This document shows, piece by piece, positions 1 to 9,837 of a stretch of DNA of 64,000 nt (within the stretch, counting starts at the first letter, position 1; each line of letters starts with the position of its first letter). The stretch comes from Pseudomonadota bacterium (GTDB lineage: Bacteria > Pseudomonadota > Gammaproteobacteria > Steroidobacterales > Woeseiaceae): the NCBI GenBank assembly GCA_027618995.1, contig JAQCGO010000005.1, positions 20,772-84,771 of the forward strand, in the 5' to 3' direction. The position numbers and the translations under genes are program-made. The notes beneath the pieces were generated by a model. That model was given only the letters and a program-made list of their open reading frames with translations, made no database searches and was not told where the DNA came from.

Positions 1-542
1 ACGCCGGACTGTTCAACACCGGCTATGCGGCCGCACGGCTGGGTCGCTACTACGCCACCGCGATCGCCGCGTCGAAACTGAAATTCGACATGGTCTTTGG
101 CCCGGCCTACAAGGGCATTCCGATCGCCGCTCTTACTACCGCGTCGCTGGCCGAACATCACGACATCGATGTTCCGTATTGCTACAACCGCAAAGAGGCG
201 AAGGCGCATGGTGAAGGCGGCAGTATTGTCGGTCCGCCGCTCGAGGGCCGGGTACTGATCGTTGACGATGTGATCACGGCAGGCACCGCGGTCCGTGATG
301 CCTACCAGATCATCTCCGCAGCCGGGGCCGAGGTGGCGGGCCTGGCGATTTCGCTGGATCGACAGGAACGCGGCCAGGGCCCGGCATCGGCCGTACAGGA
401 GTTGAAACAGGCGCTCGGCATCCCGGTTATCAGCATCATCGGACTCGAGGACCTCATCGTTACCCTCGAAGAATCAAGCGACTATGAAAAGCACCTCGGA
501 CCTATTCTCGAATATCGTCGAGCATACGGCGTTATCACATAA
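1..542 (+). CDS. pyrE: Orotate phosphoribosyltransferase (5' truncated by window edge)
   Basis: Frame open from the window start; PRPP-binding motif [17 protein letters not shown] and [13 protein letters not shown]. Confidence 0.96.
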   Translation, partial: AGLFNTGYAAARLGRYYATAIAASKLKFDMVFGPAYKGIPIAALTTASLAEHHDIDVPYCYNRKEAKAHGEGGSIVGPPLEGRVLIVDDVITAGTAVRDAYQIISAAGAEVAGLAISLDRQERGQGPASAVQELKQALGIPVISIIGLEDLIVTLEESSDYEKHLGPILEYRRAYGVIT

Positions 543-659
543 CCCTTTGTTTATAGTAGGATTTTATAACTGTTTTTACAGCCGGCCATGAGCCACCTAT
601 GCTGCTATTTCGCGAACCAGTCCCGTTTCTGGAGTTGCCTTTCGTGGCATAGTTTCGAT

Positions 660-1307
660 ATGCGAATAGGTTTTGCTGTAATAGCCATACTTTTCATGCT
701 TCCGCTGGCAGCGGGCGCGCAGCAGCGTCAGGCGTATTCCTGGGTCGACGACGACGGCGTCGTACACTACGGCGACACGATACCGCCCGAGTACGCCGAC
801 AAACCAAAGAACGTGATCAACGAACACGGCATAACGGTTGACCACATTCGCGGCAGGAGGACCCCGGAAGAGCTTGAGGCCGAGCGCGTTGCCGCCGAAC
901 TGGCAATGCAGAAAGAACTGCAGAATCGCGCGGACCGGGCGCTCCTGGCTACCTACCAGACGGTCGACGAAATCGAGATGCACCGCGATCGCCGTATCGA
1001 GCTGTTTCAGGCGCAGTCCCGTGTTACCGAGTTGTACTTGCGCAATCTTGACCGGCGACTGGTGCAGCTGAAAGAGGAATCTTCACGCTTCCGGCCTTAC
1101 AGTCCTGATCCCAGCGCCGAGATGGTTGATCCGAGGCTGGTGAAGGAAATCAAGGAAACTGAGGCGACGATCGTGCGCCACCAGCGAAACCTGGAGAAGT
1201 ATCAGCAGGACGAGCGCGACATCGTCGAGCGATTCGACGGCGACATCCACCGTTTCAAGAACCTCAAGGGTTTGCCGATTGCTACGGCTCAGACCGTACC
1301 CGAGTGA
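660..1307 (+). CDS. DUF4124 domain-containing secreted protein
   Basis: Signal peptide [21 protein letters not shown] followed by [18 protein letters not shown], typical of DUF4124; coiled-coil C-terminus. Confidence 0.8.
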   Translation: MRIGFAVIAILFMLPLAAGAQQRQAYSWVDDDGVVHYGDTIPPEYADKPKNVINEHGITVDHIRGRRTPEELEAERVAAELAMQKELQNRADRALLATYQTVDEIEMHRDRRIELFQAQSRVTELYLRNLDRRLVQLKEESSRFRPYSPDPSAEMVDPRLVKEIKETEATIVRHQRNLEKYQQDERDIVERFDGDIHRFKNLKGLPIATAQTVPE

Positions 1308-1744
1308 CCGAATCCGCCTGAGCCACGCTCGCTGTCGTTGAACTCCTCAACCACCGCGAATCGCACCTGTTCGACCGGCACGAAAACCATCTGTGCGATG
1401 CGTTCGCCCGGCTCGATGACGTAACTCGCATGGCCACGATTCCAGCAGGAAATAAACACCTGGCCCTGATAATCGGAGTCGATCAGGCCGGTCAGGTTGC
1501 CCAGCACCAACCCGTGTTTGTGCCCGAGACCGGATCTCGGTAACAGCACCGCCGCCAGCGATGCATCACCGATGTGTATGGCGAGACCGGTCGGGATCAG
1601 AGTTGTCTCGCCGGGTGTGACCGTAATCGCAGCGTCGATACACGCGCGCATGTCGAGCCCGGCCGAGCCGTCCGTTGCGTAATGAGGCAGTGGTATGGAA
1701 TCCCCGACCCGCGGGTCGAGAATCTTGAGTTCAACTGATCGCAT
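1289..1744 (-). CDS. dut: dUTP diphosphatase
   Basis: Motifs [50 protein letters not shown]; start set at [10 protein letters not shown]. Confidence 0.95.
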   Translation of the reverse strand: MRSVELKILDPRVGDSIPLPHYATDGSAGLDMRACIDAAITVTPGETTLIPTGLAIHIGDASLAAVLLPRSGLGHKHGLVLGNLTGLIDSDYQGQVFISCWNRGHASYVIEPGERIAQMVFVPVEQVRFAVVEEFNDSERGSGGFGHSGTV

Positions 1745-2948
1745 AAGTTGCGGCACTGTACGCGATCGCGTAGCGCTCAGCGACCAGTTTGACGAGGGCT
1801 CGCGCGAGTTCCACTTTGCTCGCCCTTGCGAACGATTGCTCGCCACCCCGCCAATAGACATCAACCGCATTGTCATCACTGTCGAAGCCGCGAGCAGCGC
1901 CGACGAGATTCGCAACGATCATGTCGAGCTTCTTTCGCTCCAGCTTGCCAAGCGCGTATTCACGCACATTCTCCGTCTCGGCCGCGAAGCCCACGGTAAA
2001 CGGCGCCGCCTCAAGCATCGCGACCGACGCCAGAATGTCCTGTGTACGCACGAGTTCGATGCTCATCGACTCCTGGCTCTTCCTGATTTTGTGTTCGGCG
2101 ACGACCACCGGCCGGTAATCGGCGACGGCCGCCGTCGCAATGAAAATATCGGCGTCACATACGTGTGCGTGGGTAGCGTCATACATATCCTGGGCCGTCT
2201 GGACGTCGTGTACGGTGACCCCGGGCGGCGCCGGTATCGCCGTCGGGCCGCTGAGCAATACGACCCTCGCCCCCTGTTGCGCCGCCGCCGCGGCAATCGC
2301 GTAGCCCATCTTCCCCGAGCTGCGATTGGTGATGAATCGCACGGGATCAATCGACTCGCGCGTTGGCCCGGCGGTAATCAGTACGGTTTTTTCGGCGAGC
2401 AAACCCTCGCCGCCTGCCGCAAGTTGTGGTCCGCAGACGATCGCGGCGATGTCATCGGGATCCAGCATGCGACCTTCGCCGGTCTCGCCGCAGGCCTGTG
2501 AGCCCGCATCGGGCCCCAGTATGTGCACGCCGCGCTCGGCCAGCGTATTGCGATTTTTCTGCACCGCCGCATTGGCCCACATCACATGATTCATCGCTGG
2601 CGCGATTGCGATGGGCGCCTCGGTCGCCAGGCAGATCGTGGTCAACAGATCGGACGCCGCGCCGGACGCCAGGCGCGCCATGATCTCCGCGGTTGCCGGT
2701 GCGATCAGGACCACGTCGGCCCAGCGCGCAAGCTCGATGTGGCTCATCGCCGCCTCGGCCTCCTTGTCCCAGAGATTAGAGCGTATTGGCCGGCCGGACA
2801 CGGCCTGCAATGCCGTTTCGGTGACGAACTCCTCGGCTGAACTCGTCATGACAATCTGCACCTCGGCACCGCGCCCGCGCAGCCGCCGCACGAGCTCCGG
2901 CGTCTTGTACGCCGCAATACCGCCACTGATGCCAAGCAGGATATTCAT
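1731..2948 (-). CDS. coaBC: Bifunctional phosphopantothenoylcysteine decarboxylase/phosphopantothenate--cysteine ligase
   Basis: [57 protein letters not shown]. Confidence 0.97.
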   Translation of the reverse strand: MNILLGISGGIAAYKTPELVRRLRGRGAEVQIVMTSSAEEFVTETALQAVSGRPIRSNLWDKEAEAAMSHIELARWADVVLIAPATAEIMARLASGAASDLLTTICLATEAPIAIAPAMNHVMWANAAVQKNRNTLAERGVHILGPDAGSQACGETGEGRMLDPDDIAAIVCGPQLAAGGEGLLAEKTVLITAGPTRESIDPVRFITNRSSGKMGYAIAAAAAQQGARVVLLSGPTAIPAPPGVTVHDVQTAQDMYDATHAHVCDADIFIATAAVADYRPVVVAEHKIRKSQESMSIELVRTQDILASVAMLEAAPFTVGFAAETENVREYALGKLERKKLDMIVANLVGAARGFDSDDNAVDVYWRGGEQSFARASKVELARALVKLVAERYAIAYSAATYAIS

Positions 2949-3028
2949 GCATAAAGCTTAACTGAATCCCGTGATGAAGGCCTGATTGGGCGCTTGTCCC
3001 GGCGGCAGCTACGGGCACAATCATCGCT

Positions 3029-3613
3029 ATGAGTGACTCCGAACTTCTGGCCGGCGTGCTGGGTGACGCCGGCCTCGCCGATCGACTGCTCCGCCACTTT
3101 GGCTGCTTGCGGCAGGTATTGCATGCGGACCCGGCCGCACTGGTGGCCGAGCATGGCGTTGGTCGGTCGCGCTGCAATCGGCTGCGCGCTTTGCCCGAAC
3201 TGGCGCGGCGATACTTTGCCGAGTCCCTGCCGGTGGGTACCGCGATTCAGAGCCCGGCGGACACAGAGGCGTTCCTGCGCGCGAAGATCCGGCACCTCGG
3301 GCACGAGATGTTCTGTTGCCTGTACCTGGACAACCGGCATCGCGTGCTGCGTTTTGACGAGTTATTTCGTGGCACCATCGACGGCACCAGTATCTATCCG
3401 CGCGAGGTCGTAAAAGAGGCGTTGGCGATCAACGCAGCGGCCCTCATCTTTGCCCACAATCACCCGTCCGGTGTTGCCGAACCCAGCCAGGCCGATGAGC
3501 GCATCACGCGGCGCCTGAAGTCGGCTCTCGAGCTGGTCGATATTCGGCTGCTCGACCACCTGATCATTGGCAGCACCGAAACGACCTCGCTAGCGAGTCG
3601 CGGATTGCTTTAA
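3029..3613 (+). CDS. radC: RadC family JAB-domain protein
   Basis: [14 protein letters not shown] metal motif and LLDHLIIG; next to rpmB as usual. Confidence 0.93.
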   Translation: MSDSELLAGVLGDAGLADRLLRHFGCLRQVLHADPAALVAEHGVGRSRCNRLRALPELARRYFAESLPVGTAIQSPADTEAFLRAKIRHLGHEMFCCLYLDNRHRVLRFDELFRGTIDGTSIYPREVVKEALAINAAALIFAHNHPSGVAEPSQADERITRRLKSALELVDIRLLDHLIIGSTETTSLASRGLL

Positions 3614-3623
3614 CAGGCTCTTG

Positions 3624-3648
3624 TCGCCGGCATGGCCGCCTCCCACAG
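3624..3648 (-). repeat. Dispersed REP-like GC palindromic element (CTGTGGGAGGCGGCCATGCCGGCGA on minus strand)
   Basis: Same core word at about 9756-9831 and 47271-47318. Confidence 0.6.
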
Positions 3649-3663
3649 GCGGGGCCTGGGCCC

Positions 3664-3692
3664 TTGTATTGCGTCGGTCGGGCTGGTATAAA
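3664..3692 (+). promoter_or_regulatory. Putative sigma70 promoter for rpmB-rpmG
   Basis: TTGTAT (3664-3669), 17-bp spacer, TATAAA (3687-3692). Confidence 0.5.
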
Positions 3693-3753
3693 GTTCCGCT
3701 CTTTGCCCACCAACCGTGGGCAACTTTATAGTAAAAACAGAGACTTACACGAA

Positions 3754-3990
3754 ATGTCCAGAGTATGCCAGGTCACTGGGAGGCGCCCGCAAAGCGGAAA
3801 CAACGTTTCTCACGCCCATAACAAGACCCGCCGCCGCTTTCTGCCGAACCTGCAAAGCAAGCGTTTCTGGCTTGCGGAAGAGAACCGCTGGGTACGCCTG
3901 CGCGTTTGCCATAAGGCCATGCGAACCATCGACAAGGATGGTATTGAGAAGATCGTTGCTGACCTGCGCGCGCAGGGTCAACGCATCTAA
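3754..3990 (+). CDS. rpmB: 50S ribosomal protein L28
   Basis: [39 protein letters not shown]. Confidence 0.98.
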   Translation: MSRVCQVTGRRPQSGNNVSHAHNKTRRRFLPNLQSKRFWLAEENRWVRLRVCHKAMRTIDKDGIEKIVADLRAQGQRI

Positions 3991-4006
3991 GACAGAGGAT
4001 TGAAAC

Positions 4007-4174
4007 ATGGCAAAGAGTAATCGCGAAAAGATTCGCCTCGTCTCGAGCGCTGGCACCGGACACTTCTACACAACGGCGAAGAACAAGAAGCTGCATCCCG
4101 AAAAGATGGAGACCAAGAAGTACGACCCGACGATTCGCAAGCACGTCGCGTACAAGGAAGCGAAGATCAAGTAA
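4007..4174 (+). CDS. rpmG: 50S ribosomal protein L33
   Basis: 55-aa ORF below the ORF-track length cutoff: [55 protein letters not shown]. Confidence 0.97.
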   Translation: MAKSNREKIRLVSSAGTGHFYTTAKNKKLHPEKMETKKYDPTIRKHVAYKEAKIK

Positions 4175-4180
4175 CCCGAA

Positions 4181-4205
4181 AGCCCGCTCACAGCGGGCTT
4201 TTTTG
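4181..4205 (+). terminator. Rho-independent terminator after rpmG
   Basis: AGCCCGCT-CAC-AGCGGGCT followed by T-tract. Confidence 0.9.
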
Positions 4206-4216
4206 TAGCATACGGT

Positions 4217-5029
4217 ATGCCTGAACTTCCTGAAGTCGAGACCAGCCGCCGCGGCATCGAGCCGTATCTTTGCGGCGAGCGCATCGACAGCATCATCATT
4301 CGCAACAAGCGCCTGCGCTGGCCGGTGCGCGCCGAAGTCGCGCGACAACTCACGGGGCAAACCGTCACTTCGGTGTCGCGGCGCGCCAAGTACCTGCTGA
4401 TCAACACGAGTAACGGCAGTGCCATGATTCATCTTGGCATGTCGGGCAGCGTGTACATCGTCGATCACGACACACCCGCGACCGTGCATGAACACTTCGA
4501 CTTCAAACTCGGCTCCGGCAAGGCGCTGCGCTATCGCGATCCGCGCCGCTTTGGCTCGCTGCACTGGACTCGCGATCCGGCGCAACACAAGTTGATTCGT
4601 TCGCTGGGCCCGGAACCACTGGGTGACGAGTTCTCGGGCGACTACCTCTGGCAACGTTCACGCGGGCGGCGCGGCAACATCAAGCAATTCATCATGAATG
4701 CCAATATCGTGGTTGGAGTCGGCAACATCTATGCGTCCGAGGCGCTGTTCCTGGCGGGCATCAATCCGCACCGGGCCGCGGGCAGGATCTCAGTGCAACG
4801 GTATCTGCGGCTCGCCGACGTCATCCGGCAGGTGTTGCTGCAGGCGATCAAGGCCGGCGGTACCACGCTGCGCGATTTTTACGGTGGCGATGGCGAACCA
4901 GGTTACTTTCAGCAGCAGCTGCTGGTCTATGGCCGGCATGACGAGCCGTGCAGGCAATGCAAGCAGCCGATTTCAGTTGTAGTACTAGGGCAGCGTTCGA
5001 CGTTTTATTGCACTCGCTGCCAACACTAG
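4217..5029 (+). CDS. mutM: Formamidopyrimidine-DNA glycosylase
   Basis: N-terminal MPELPEVETSRRGIEPYL and C-terminal zinc finger CRQCKQP...QRSTFYCTRCQ. Confidence 0.98.
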   Translation: MPELPEVETSRRGIEPYLCGERIDSIIIRNKRLRWPVRAEVARQLTGQTVTSVSRRAKYLLINTSNGSAMIHLGMSGSVYIVDHDTPATVHEHFDFKLGSGKALRYRDPRRFGSLHWTRDPAQHKLIRSLGPEPLGDEFSGDYLWQRSRGRRGNIKQFIMNANIVVGVGNIYASEALFLAGINPHRAAGRISVQRYLRLADVIRQVLLQAIKAGGTTLRDFYGGDGEPGYFQQQLLVYGRHDEPCRQCKQPISVVVLGQRSTFYCTRCQH

Positions 5030-5514
5030 GCTCGACCGCACCGCTCCATCAATGCAATCTTTACTTTGGGTGACACGAACTCACGGACATCACCACCGAG
5101 CTTCGCTACCTCCTTGACCAGGCTCGACGAGATAAACATGTACTTCTCGGTCGGCGTGAGGAACGCGGTTTCAACTTTGTCCGTCAGGTGCCGATTCATA
5201 TTGGCGAGCTGAAATTCGTACTCGAAATCGGACACGGCGCGCAAGCCACGAATGATCACCCGCAGCCCGTGCTTGCGTGCGAAATCGACGGTCAGGCCAG
5301 CATAACCCTGCACATGCACATTCTTGAGATCGCCCAGTGCACTTGCGGCCATGGCGACACGCTCTTCGGCATTAAACATCGGCGCCTTACTGCCGGGGTC
5401 TTCCGCGATCGCGACAACGACGCGATCAAACAGCCCGGCTGCCCGCCGCACCAGATCTTCGTGGCCGAGCGTGATTGGATCAAAGGTTCCCGGGTACATG
5501 GCAGCAACGGTCAT
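5026..5514 (-). CDS. coaD: Pantetheine-phosphate adenylyltransferase
   Basis: MYPGTFDPITLGHEDLVRRA; IIRGLRAVSDFEYEFQLANMNR. Confidence 0.98.
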   Translation of the reverse strand: MTVAAMYPGTFDPITLGHEDLVRRAAGLFDRVVVAIAEDPGSKAPMFNAEERVAMAASALGDLKNVHVQGYAGLTVDFARKHGLRVIIRGLRAVSDFEYEFQLANMNRHLTDKVETAFLTPTEKYMFISSSLVKEVAKLGGDVREFVSPKVKIALMERCGRA

Positions 5515-6194
5515 CAGTTTGTCCTTGAGGCTCTCTTGCCCGAATCGACGAGCGAGAAGCGTACATTACCTGCGTTTGCGGATTTCAGCACCTGCCAGGA
5601 CGCCGGAAGCTCACAGGCGGCCGTCGCCCGATCCTCCTCGATATAGATACGCGCATCATCGGCGAGCATTGTTCCGCGCTCGAGGAGTCGGCACAGCTCC
5701 GGCAGCATGCCGGCGGCGAAGGGCGGGTCAAGAAATACGATATTGAATGCCTCCTCGCCCTGTTGCCGCAAGTATTGTTGCGCATCCATTGCATGAACGG
5801 TCGCGCCACTCGCCTTGAGCGTCGCAATATTGCTGCGCAACATGGTGACTGCGGGCGCCGATTTCTCGACGAAGACGCAGTGCGCGGCTCCGCGCGACAG
5901 TGCTTCGATTCCCAGCGCGCCGGTGCCTGCACACAGGTCGAGGCAACGCGCGCCGGCGACGCGCGACTGCAGCCAGTTGAACAGCGTCTCCCGAGTGCGT
6001 GCAGACGTCGGCCGCAGACCGGGCACCGCCGCTATTTGCAACAGACGACTGCGCCAGTTTCCCGCTACAATACGCAGCCGTCCGGGCTGGGATTTTTTTT
6101 CAGCGTTGCGCTTTGGCAATTGACACTTCCTTATCCCCGTCAGTGTAGGCGATTCATCGCCCACAGGTGAAATGCTTAAGATGTTTGCGAACAA
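5514..6194 (-). CDS. rsmD: 16S rRNA (guanine(966)-N(2))-methyltransferase; annotated start may be too far upstream
   Basis: RIVAGNWRSRLL, RPTSARTRETLFNWL, FLDPPF. Confidence 0.94.
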   Translation of the reverse strand: MFANILSISPVGDESPTLTGIRKCQLPKRNAEKKSQPGRLRIVAGNWRSRLLQIAAVPGLRPTSARTRETLFNWLQSRVAGARCLDLCAGTGALGIEALSRGAAHCVFVEKSAPAVTMLRSNIATLKASGATVHAMDAQQYLRQQGEEAFNIVFLDPPFAAGMLPELCRLLERGTMLADDARIYIEEDRATAACELPASWQVLKSANAGNVRFSLVDSGKRASRTN

Positions 6195-7152
6195 GAAAAA
6201 GGCGAGCGATAAAGCGGCAGATCAGGGTGGGTTTCTGCAACGCCTGCGCGCGCGACTGAACAGGGGTGACAACTGGCTAAGCTATGACCTGGCGAATCTG
6301 GCGCCGGCGGGAAAGATCGATGAGGACGTGCTGGAGGAGCTCGAATCGCTCCTGATCATGGCCGATGTCGGCGTCCAAACCACGACCACAATTATCGCGG
6401 ACTTGCAGGCGAGCCTGGCACGTAAGGAATTAAAGGACATGGCTGCGCTGCAGCAGGGATTGCGCCGCTCACTGCTGGCCATCCTCGAACCCGTTGCAGA
6501 GCCATTACTCATTGAGAAAACCGACGGCCCTTTCGTGATCCTCATGATCGGCGTCAATGGTGCCGGCAAGACGACCACGATCGGCAAGCTGGCGAAACGA
6601 TTTAGCGATCAGGGGCTGTCGGTGATGCTCGCTGCCGGCGATACGTTTCGGGCAGCCGCCGTCGAACAGTTACAGGCCTGGGGTGAGCGCAATGCGGTGC
6701 CGGTCATTGCACAGCACGCGGGCGCCGATCCGGCGGCGGTTATTTTTGATGCCTGCGAGGCCGCTCGGGCACGCGGCGTCGATGTGCTGCTCGCAGACAC
6801 AGCGGGGCGCTTGCAGAACCAGCAGGGTCTGATGGATGAACTGGTCAAGATCAAACGCGTGGCTGCGCGGCGCGATGCCGGCGCACCACACGAGGTCATG
6901 CTGGTGCTGGATGCGAGCCAGGGACAGAATGCCCTGACCCAAGCCGAGAAGTTTCACGCCGCGCTCGGGATCACAGGCATCACCGTTACCAAGCTGGACG
7001 GCAGCGCCAAGGGTGGCATCCTGCTTGCCATAGCGCATCAGCTGCGCGTGCCGGTGCGCTTTATCGGTATCGGCGAGTCAGCCGAGGATTTGCAACCGTT
7101 CAACGCGGCGGAATTTGTCGACGCGCTGTTGCAGCGCAGCGAAACACGATGA
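6172..7152 (+). CDS. ftsY: Signal recognition particle receptor FtsY
   Basis: GVNGAGKTTTIGKLA, AAGDTFRAAAVEQL, DTAGRLQNQ, TKLDGSAKGG. Confidence 0.98.
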   Translation: MLKMFANKKKASDKAADQGGFLQRLRARLNRGDNWLSYDLANLAPAGKIDEDVLEELESLLIMADVGVQTTTTIIADLQASLARKELKDMAALQQGLRRSLLAILEPVAEPLLIEKTDGPFVILMIGVNGAGKTTTIGKLAKRFSDQGLSVMLAAGDTFRAAAVEQLQAWGERNAVPVIAQHAGADPAAVIFDACEAARARGVDVLLADTAGRLQNQQGLMDELVKIKRVAARRDAGAPHEVMLVLDASQGQNALTQAEKFHAALGITGITVTKLDGSAKGGILLAIAHQLRVPVRFIGIGESAEDLQPFNAAEFVDALLQRSETR

Positions 7153-7832
7153 TCCGGTTTGAAGAAGTTACCAAACGGTTCCCGGGCGGGCAGGAGGCAC
7201 TGTCAGGCCTGAGCCTGACGATCGACAAAGGCGAAATGGTGTTCGTCACCGGTCACTCCGGCGCAGGTAAAAGCACCTTGTTGCGGCTTATTGCGTTGAT
7301 CGAGCGACCGACCAGCGGCCAGGTCATTGTCGATGGCCAGAATACACATCGTGTAAAGCGCAGGAAGATTCCGGCGTACCGGCGCCAGATCGGCATGGTG
7401 TTTCAGGACCACAAACTGCTTTACGACCGGCCCGTGTTCGACAACGTCGCGTTGCCGCTGGTGATTGCGGGGATGGGATTTCGCGAAGCAGGTCGGCGCG
7501 TCAGGCCGGCGCTCGAGCAAGTAGGATTGTTGCATAAGGAGAAGCGGAATCCCGCGACTTTGTCCGCCGGTGAACAACAGCGTGTCGGTATCGCTCGCGC
7601 CATCGTGTCGCGGCCGAAGCTGCTGATCGCCGACGAGCCGACCGGCAATTTGGATCCTGACCTGTCATTGGAAGTGATGCGTATCTTTCGCCGCTTTAAC
7701 GAAGTCGGCGTTACGGTCCTGATAGCAAGTCACGACATAGTGTTAATCGACAAGCTTGGTTGCCGCCGCATCGAACTCGACGGCGGCAGGATGGCCGCGG
7801 CGCCAGTCGAGGATCCGGAGCTGTCGGAATGA
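7149..7832 (+). CDS. ftsE: Cell division ATP-binding protein FtsE
   Basis: Walker A GHSGAGKST, LSAGEQQRVGIARAIV, DEPTGNLDP; overlaps ftsY and ftsX. Confidence 0.97.
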   Translation: MIRFEEVTKRFPGGQEALSGLSLTIDKGEMVFVTGHSGAGKSTLLRLIALIERPTSGQVIVDGQNTHRVKRRKIPAYRRQIGMVFQDHKLLYDRPVFDNVALPLVIAGMGFREAGRRVRPALEQVGLLHKEKRNPATLSAGEQQRVGIARAIVSRPKLLIADEPTGNLDPDLSLEVMRIFRRFNEVGVTVLIASHDIVLIDKLGCRRIELDGGRMAAAPVEDPELSE

Positions 7833-8740
7833 TGAACTGGTTGCTACGGCATGCGAGCACCTCGGCCAGTTCGCTCGGCCGGCTGTTTCGGCAGCCGTTT
7901 GCGAGCCTGATGATTGTTCTCGTCATTGCCGTAACGCTTGCGATTCCCGCGTCGCTGAACCTGGTCGTCAAGACAGCGCAGTCCGTAAGTTCCGGATGGG
8001 ACAGTGCGCTCGACTTTTCCTTGTATCTGCGACGAAATATCGCCGAGGCCGACGCCGCAAACCTCCGAGATCTTATCGCGCAGCGTGCTGACGTCGCTTC
8101 GGTGCAGCTGATTACTGCAAGTGCAGCTCTGGCTGAATTCAAGGCACAGTCGGGATTCGGCGCCGCACTCGATCAGCTGAGCGAGAATCCGCTGCCGCAC
8201 ACGCTGGTCGTACGACCGAGCGCCACCAGCACGAGCCAGTCGATCATCCTGTTGCAGGAAGAGCTCGCTAACCTGCCGGAAGCGGATGCCGTTCAGGCCG
8301 ACACTGAATGGGTACAACGCTTTCATGCAATTCTCGACATATTGCGTCGCGCGATCGTGATCGGCGGGTCGCTGCTCGGCGTCGCTATCGTCGTTATCAT
8401 CGGCAACACCATCCGGCTCGACATCCAGAACCGGCGGGAAGAGATAGAGGTGACCAAGTTGATCGGCGCAAGCAACGCGTTCGTCCGCCGGCCTTTCCTC
8501 TGGTCCGGTATCTGGTACGGTTTATTCGGTGGTCTGCTGGCGGTAGGTCTTGTGTACTACGGACTTTATCTGCTCGCGCCATCGGTGAGCAGGCTGGCGG
8601 GCCTGTATCAGAGCGGTGTCGCGGTGACGGGCCTGGTGGCCGGGGAGGCACTGTTGGTCGTTGGCATTGGCATGGCGCTCGGGCTGATTGGCTCGTGGTT
8701 CGCCGCGGCCCGGCATATGCGTCGGATCGAGCCTCGCTAG
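7829..8740 (+). CDS. ftsX: Cell division permease FtsX
   Basis: ATGA overlap with ftsE; MMNWLLRHASTSASSLGRLFRQPFASLMI; four predicted TM segments; FtsX context. Confidence 0.94.
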   Translation: MMNWLLRHASTSASSLGRLFRQPFASLMIVLVIAVTLAIPASLNLVVKTAQSVSSGWDSALDFSLYLRRNIAEADAANLRDLIAQRADVASVQLITASAALAEFKAQSGFGAALDQLSENPLPHTLVVRPSATSTSQSIILLQEELANLPEADAVQADTEWVQRFHAILDILRRAIVIGGSLLGVAIVVIIGNTIRLDIQNRREEIEVTKLIGASNAFVRRPFLWSGIWYGLFGGLLAVGLVYYGLYLLAPSVSRLAGLYQSGVAVTGLVAGEALLVVGIGMALGLIGSWFAAARHMRRIEPR

Positions 8741-8836
8741 AGCCTGATATGACATAATCCAGCTGAATCTTTGGCTCTCAAGTCATTGTTTCAAAACACT
8801 ATTTCTCACCCCAAAGTGTGGAACTTCGACCGATTA

Positions 8837-8863
8837 TTAGCACTCTAAGGCAACGAGTGCTAA
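8837..8863. promoter_or_regulatory. CIRCE element (HrcA operator) upstream of rpoH
   Basis: Exact TTAGCACTC-TAAGGCAAC-GAGTGCTAA, a perfect 9-9-9 CIRCE consensus, ending 25 nt before the rpoH ATG. Confidence 0.93.
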
Positions 8864-8888
8864 AATTCCGCCGCACAGGAGGACACCG

Positions 8889-9749
8889 ATGACAACAGCA
8901 GTAGCCACATTGAATCGCGATCTCGCGCTGGCCGGACCGGTCGGCAGTCTCGATGCGTACATCCAGGCCGTTGGCGCCATACCGATGCTGAGCAAAGAGG
9001 ACGAGCAGGCTTTGTCGCGCCGCTTCAATGAGCACGAGGATCTTGATGCCGCGCGTGATCTGGTCATGGTGCACCTGCGTTTCGTGGTGCACATCGCCAA
9101 GGGTTACACCGGGTATGGACTGCCAATCGGCGACCTCATCCAGGAAGGTAACGTCGGTTTGCTGAAAGCGGTCAAGCGTTTCGATCCGGACTACGGCGTA
9201 CGACTGGTGTCTTTCGCGGTGCACTGGATCCGTGCCGAGATTCATGAGTTCGTACTCAAAAACTGGCGCATCGTCAAAGTTGCGACGACCAAGGCGCAGC
9301 GCAAACTGTTTTTCAATTTGCGCAAGAATAAGAAAAGTCTTGCCTGGTTGTCGCACGCCGAGACGCTTGCCGTTGCGGACGATCTTGGCGTAAGCCCGCA
9401 GGAAGTCACCGAGATGGAGCGACGTTTAAGCGCTCGTGATGCCATCTTCGATCCCGCGCCCGACGCAGACGACGATCACTTGTATACGCCGGCAGCCTAC
9501 CTGTCGAGTCCGAATTCAGATCCGGCCGACCTGCTCGAAAAATCCGACTGGCACGATGACGCAAGCGAAAAAATGACGGTTGCGATGCAGGATCTGGATG
9601 AGCGCAGCCAGGATATCCTGCAGAACCGCTGGCTGTCGGAAACGAAGATGACGCTGCATGAACTGGCTGACAAGTATGGTGTGTCTGCCGAGCGCGTTCG
9701 TCAGCTTGAAGCAAACGCGATCAAGAAGCTTCGCACTGCAATAGTCTGA
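8889..9749 (+). CDS. rpoH: RNA polymerase heat-shock sigma factor sigma32
   Basis: [40 protein letters not shown]-like region 2 and [13 protein letters not shown] RpoH box; SD AGGAGG at 8878. Confidence 0.97.
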   Translation: MTTAVATLNRDLALAGPVGSLDAYIQAVGAIPMLSKEDEQALSRRFNEHEDLDAARDLVMVHLRFVVHIAKGYTGYGLPIGDLIQEGNVGLLKAVKRFDPDYGVRLVSFAVHWIRAEIHEFVLKNWRIVKVATTKAQRKLFFNLRKNKKSLAWLSHAETLAVADDLGVSPQEVTEMERRLSARDAIFDPAPDADDDHLYTPAAYLSSPNSDPADLLEKSDWHDDASEKMTVAMQDLDERSQDILQNRWLSETKMTLHELADKYGVSAERVRQLEANAIKKLRTAIV

Positions 9750-9755
9750 GAGTTC

Positions 9756-9831
9756 TCGCGGGCATGGCCCCCTCCAACAGGTGGCCGCCAAGTCCGCGAT
9801 CGCCCACCGTGGGAGGCCGCCATGCGGGCGA
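9756..9831. repeat. Inverted pair of REP-like elements downstream of rpoH
   Basis: TCGCGGGCATGGCCCCCTCCAACAGG ... CCGTGGGAGGCCGCCATGCGGGCGA; opposite orientation, similar to the 3624 and 47271 copies. Confidence 0.6.
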
Positions 9832-9837
9832 TAATTA

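Noticed and set aside
1695-2501. Long plus-strand ORF antisense to coaBC (268 aa)
   Set aside because: Shadow ORF of a high-GC gene; low-complexity Arg-rich translation with no family signature, while coaBC on the other strand is unambiguous.
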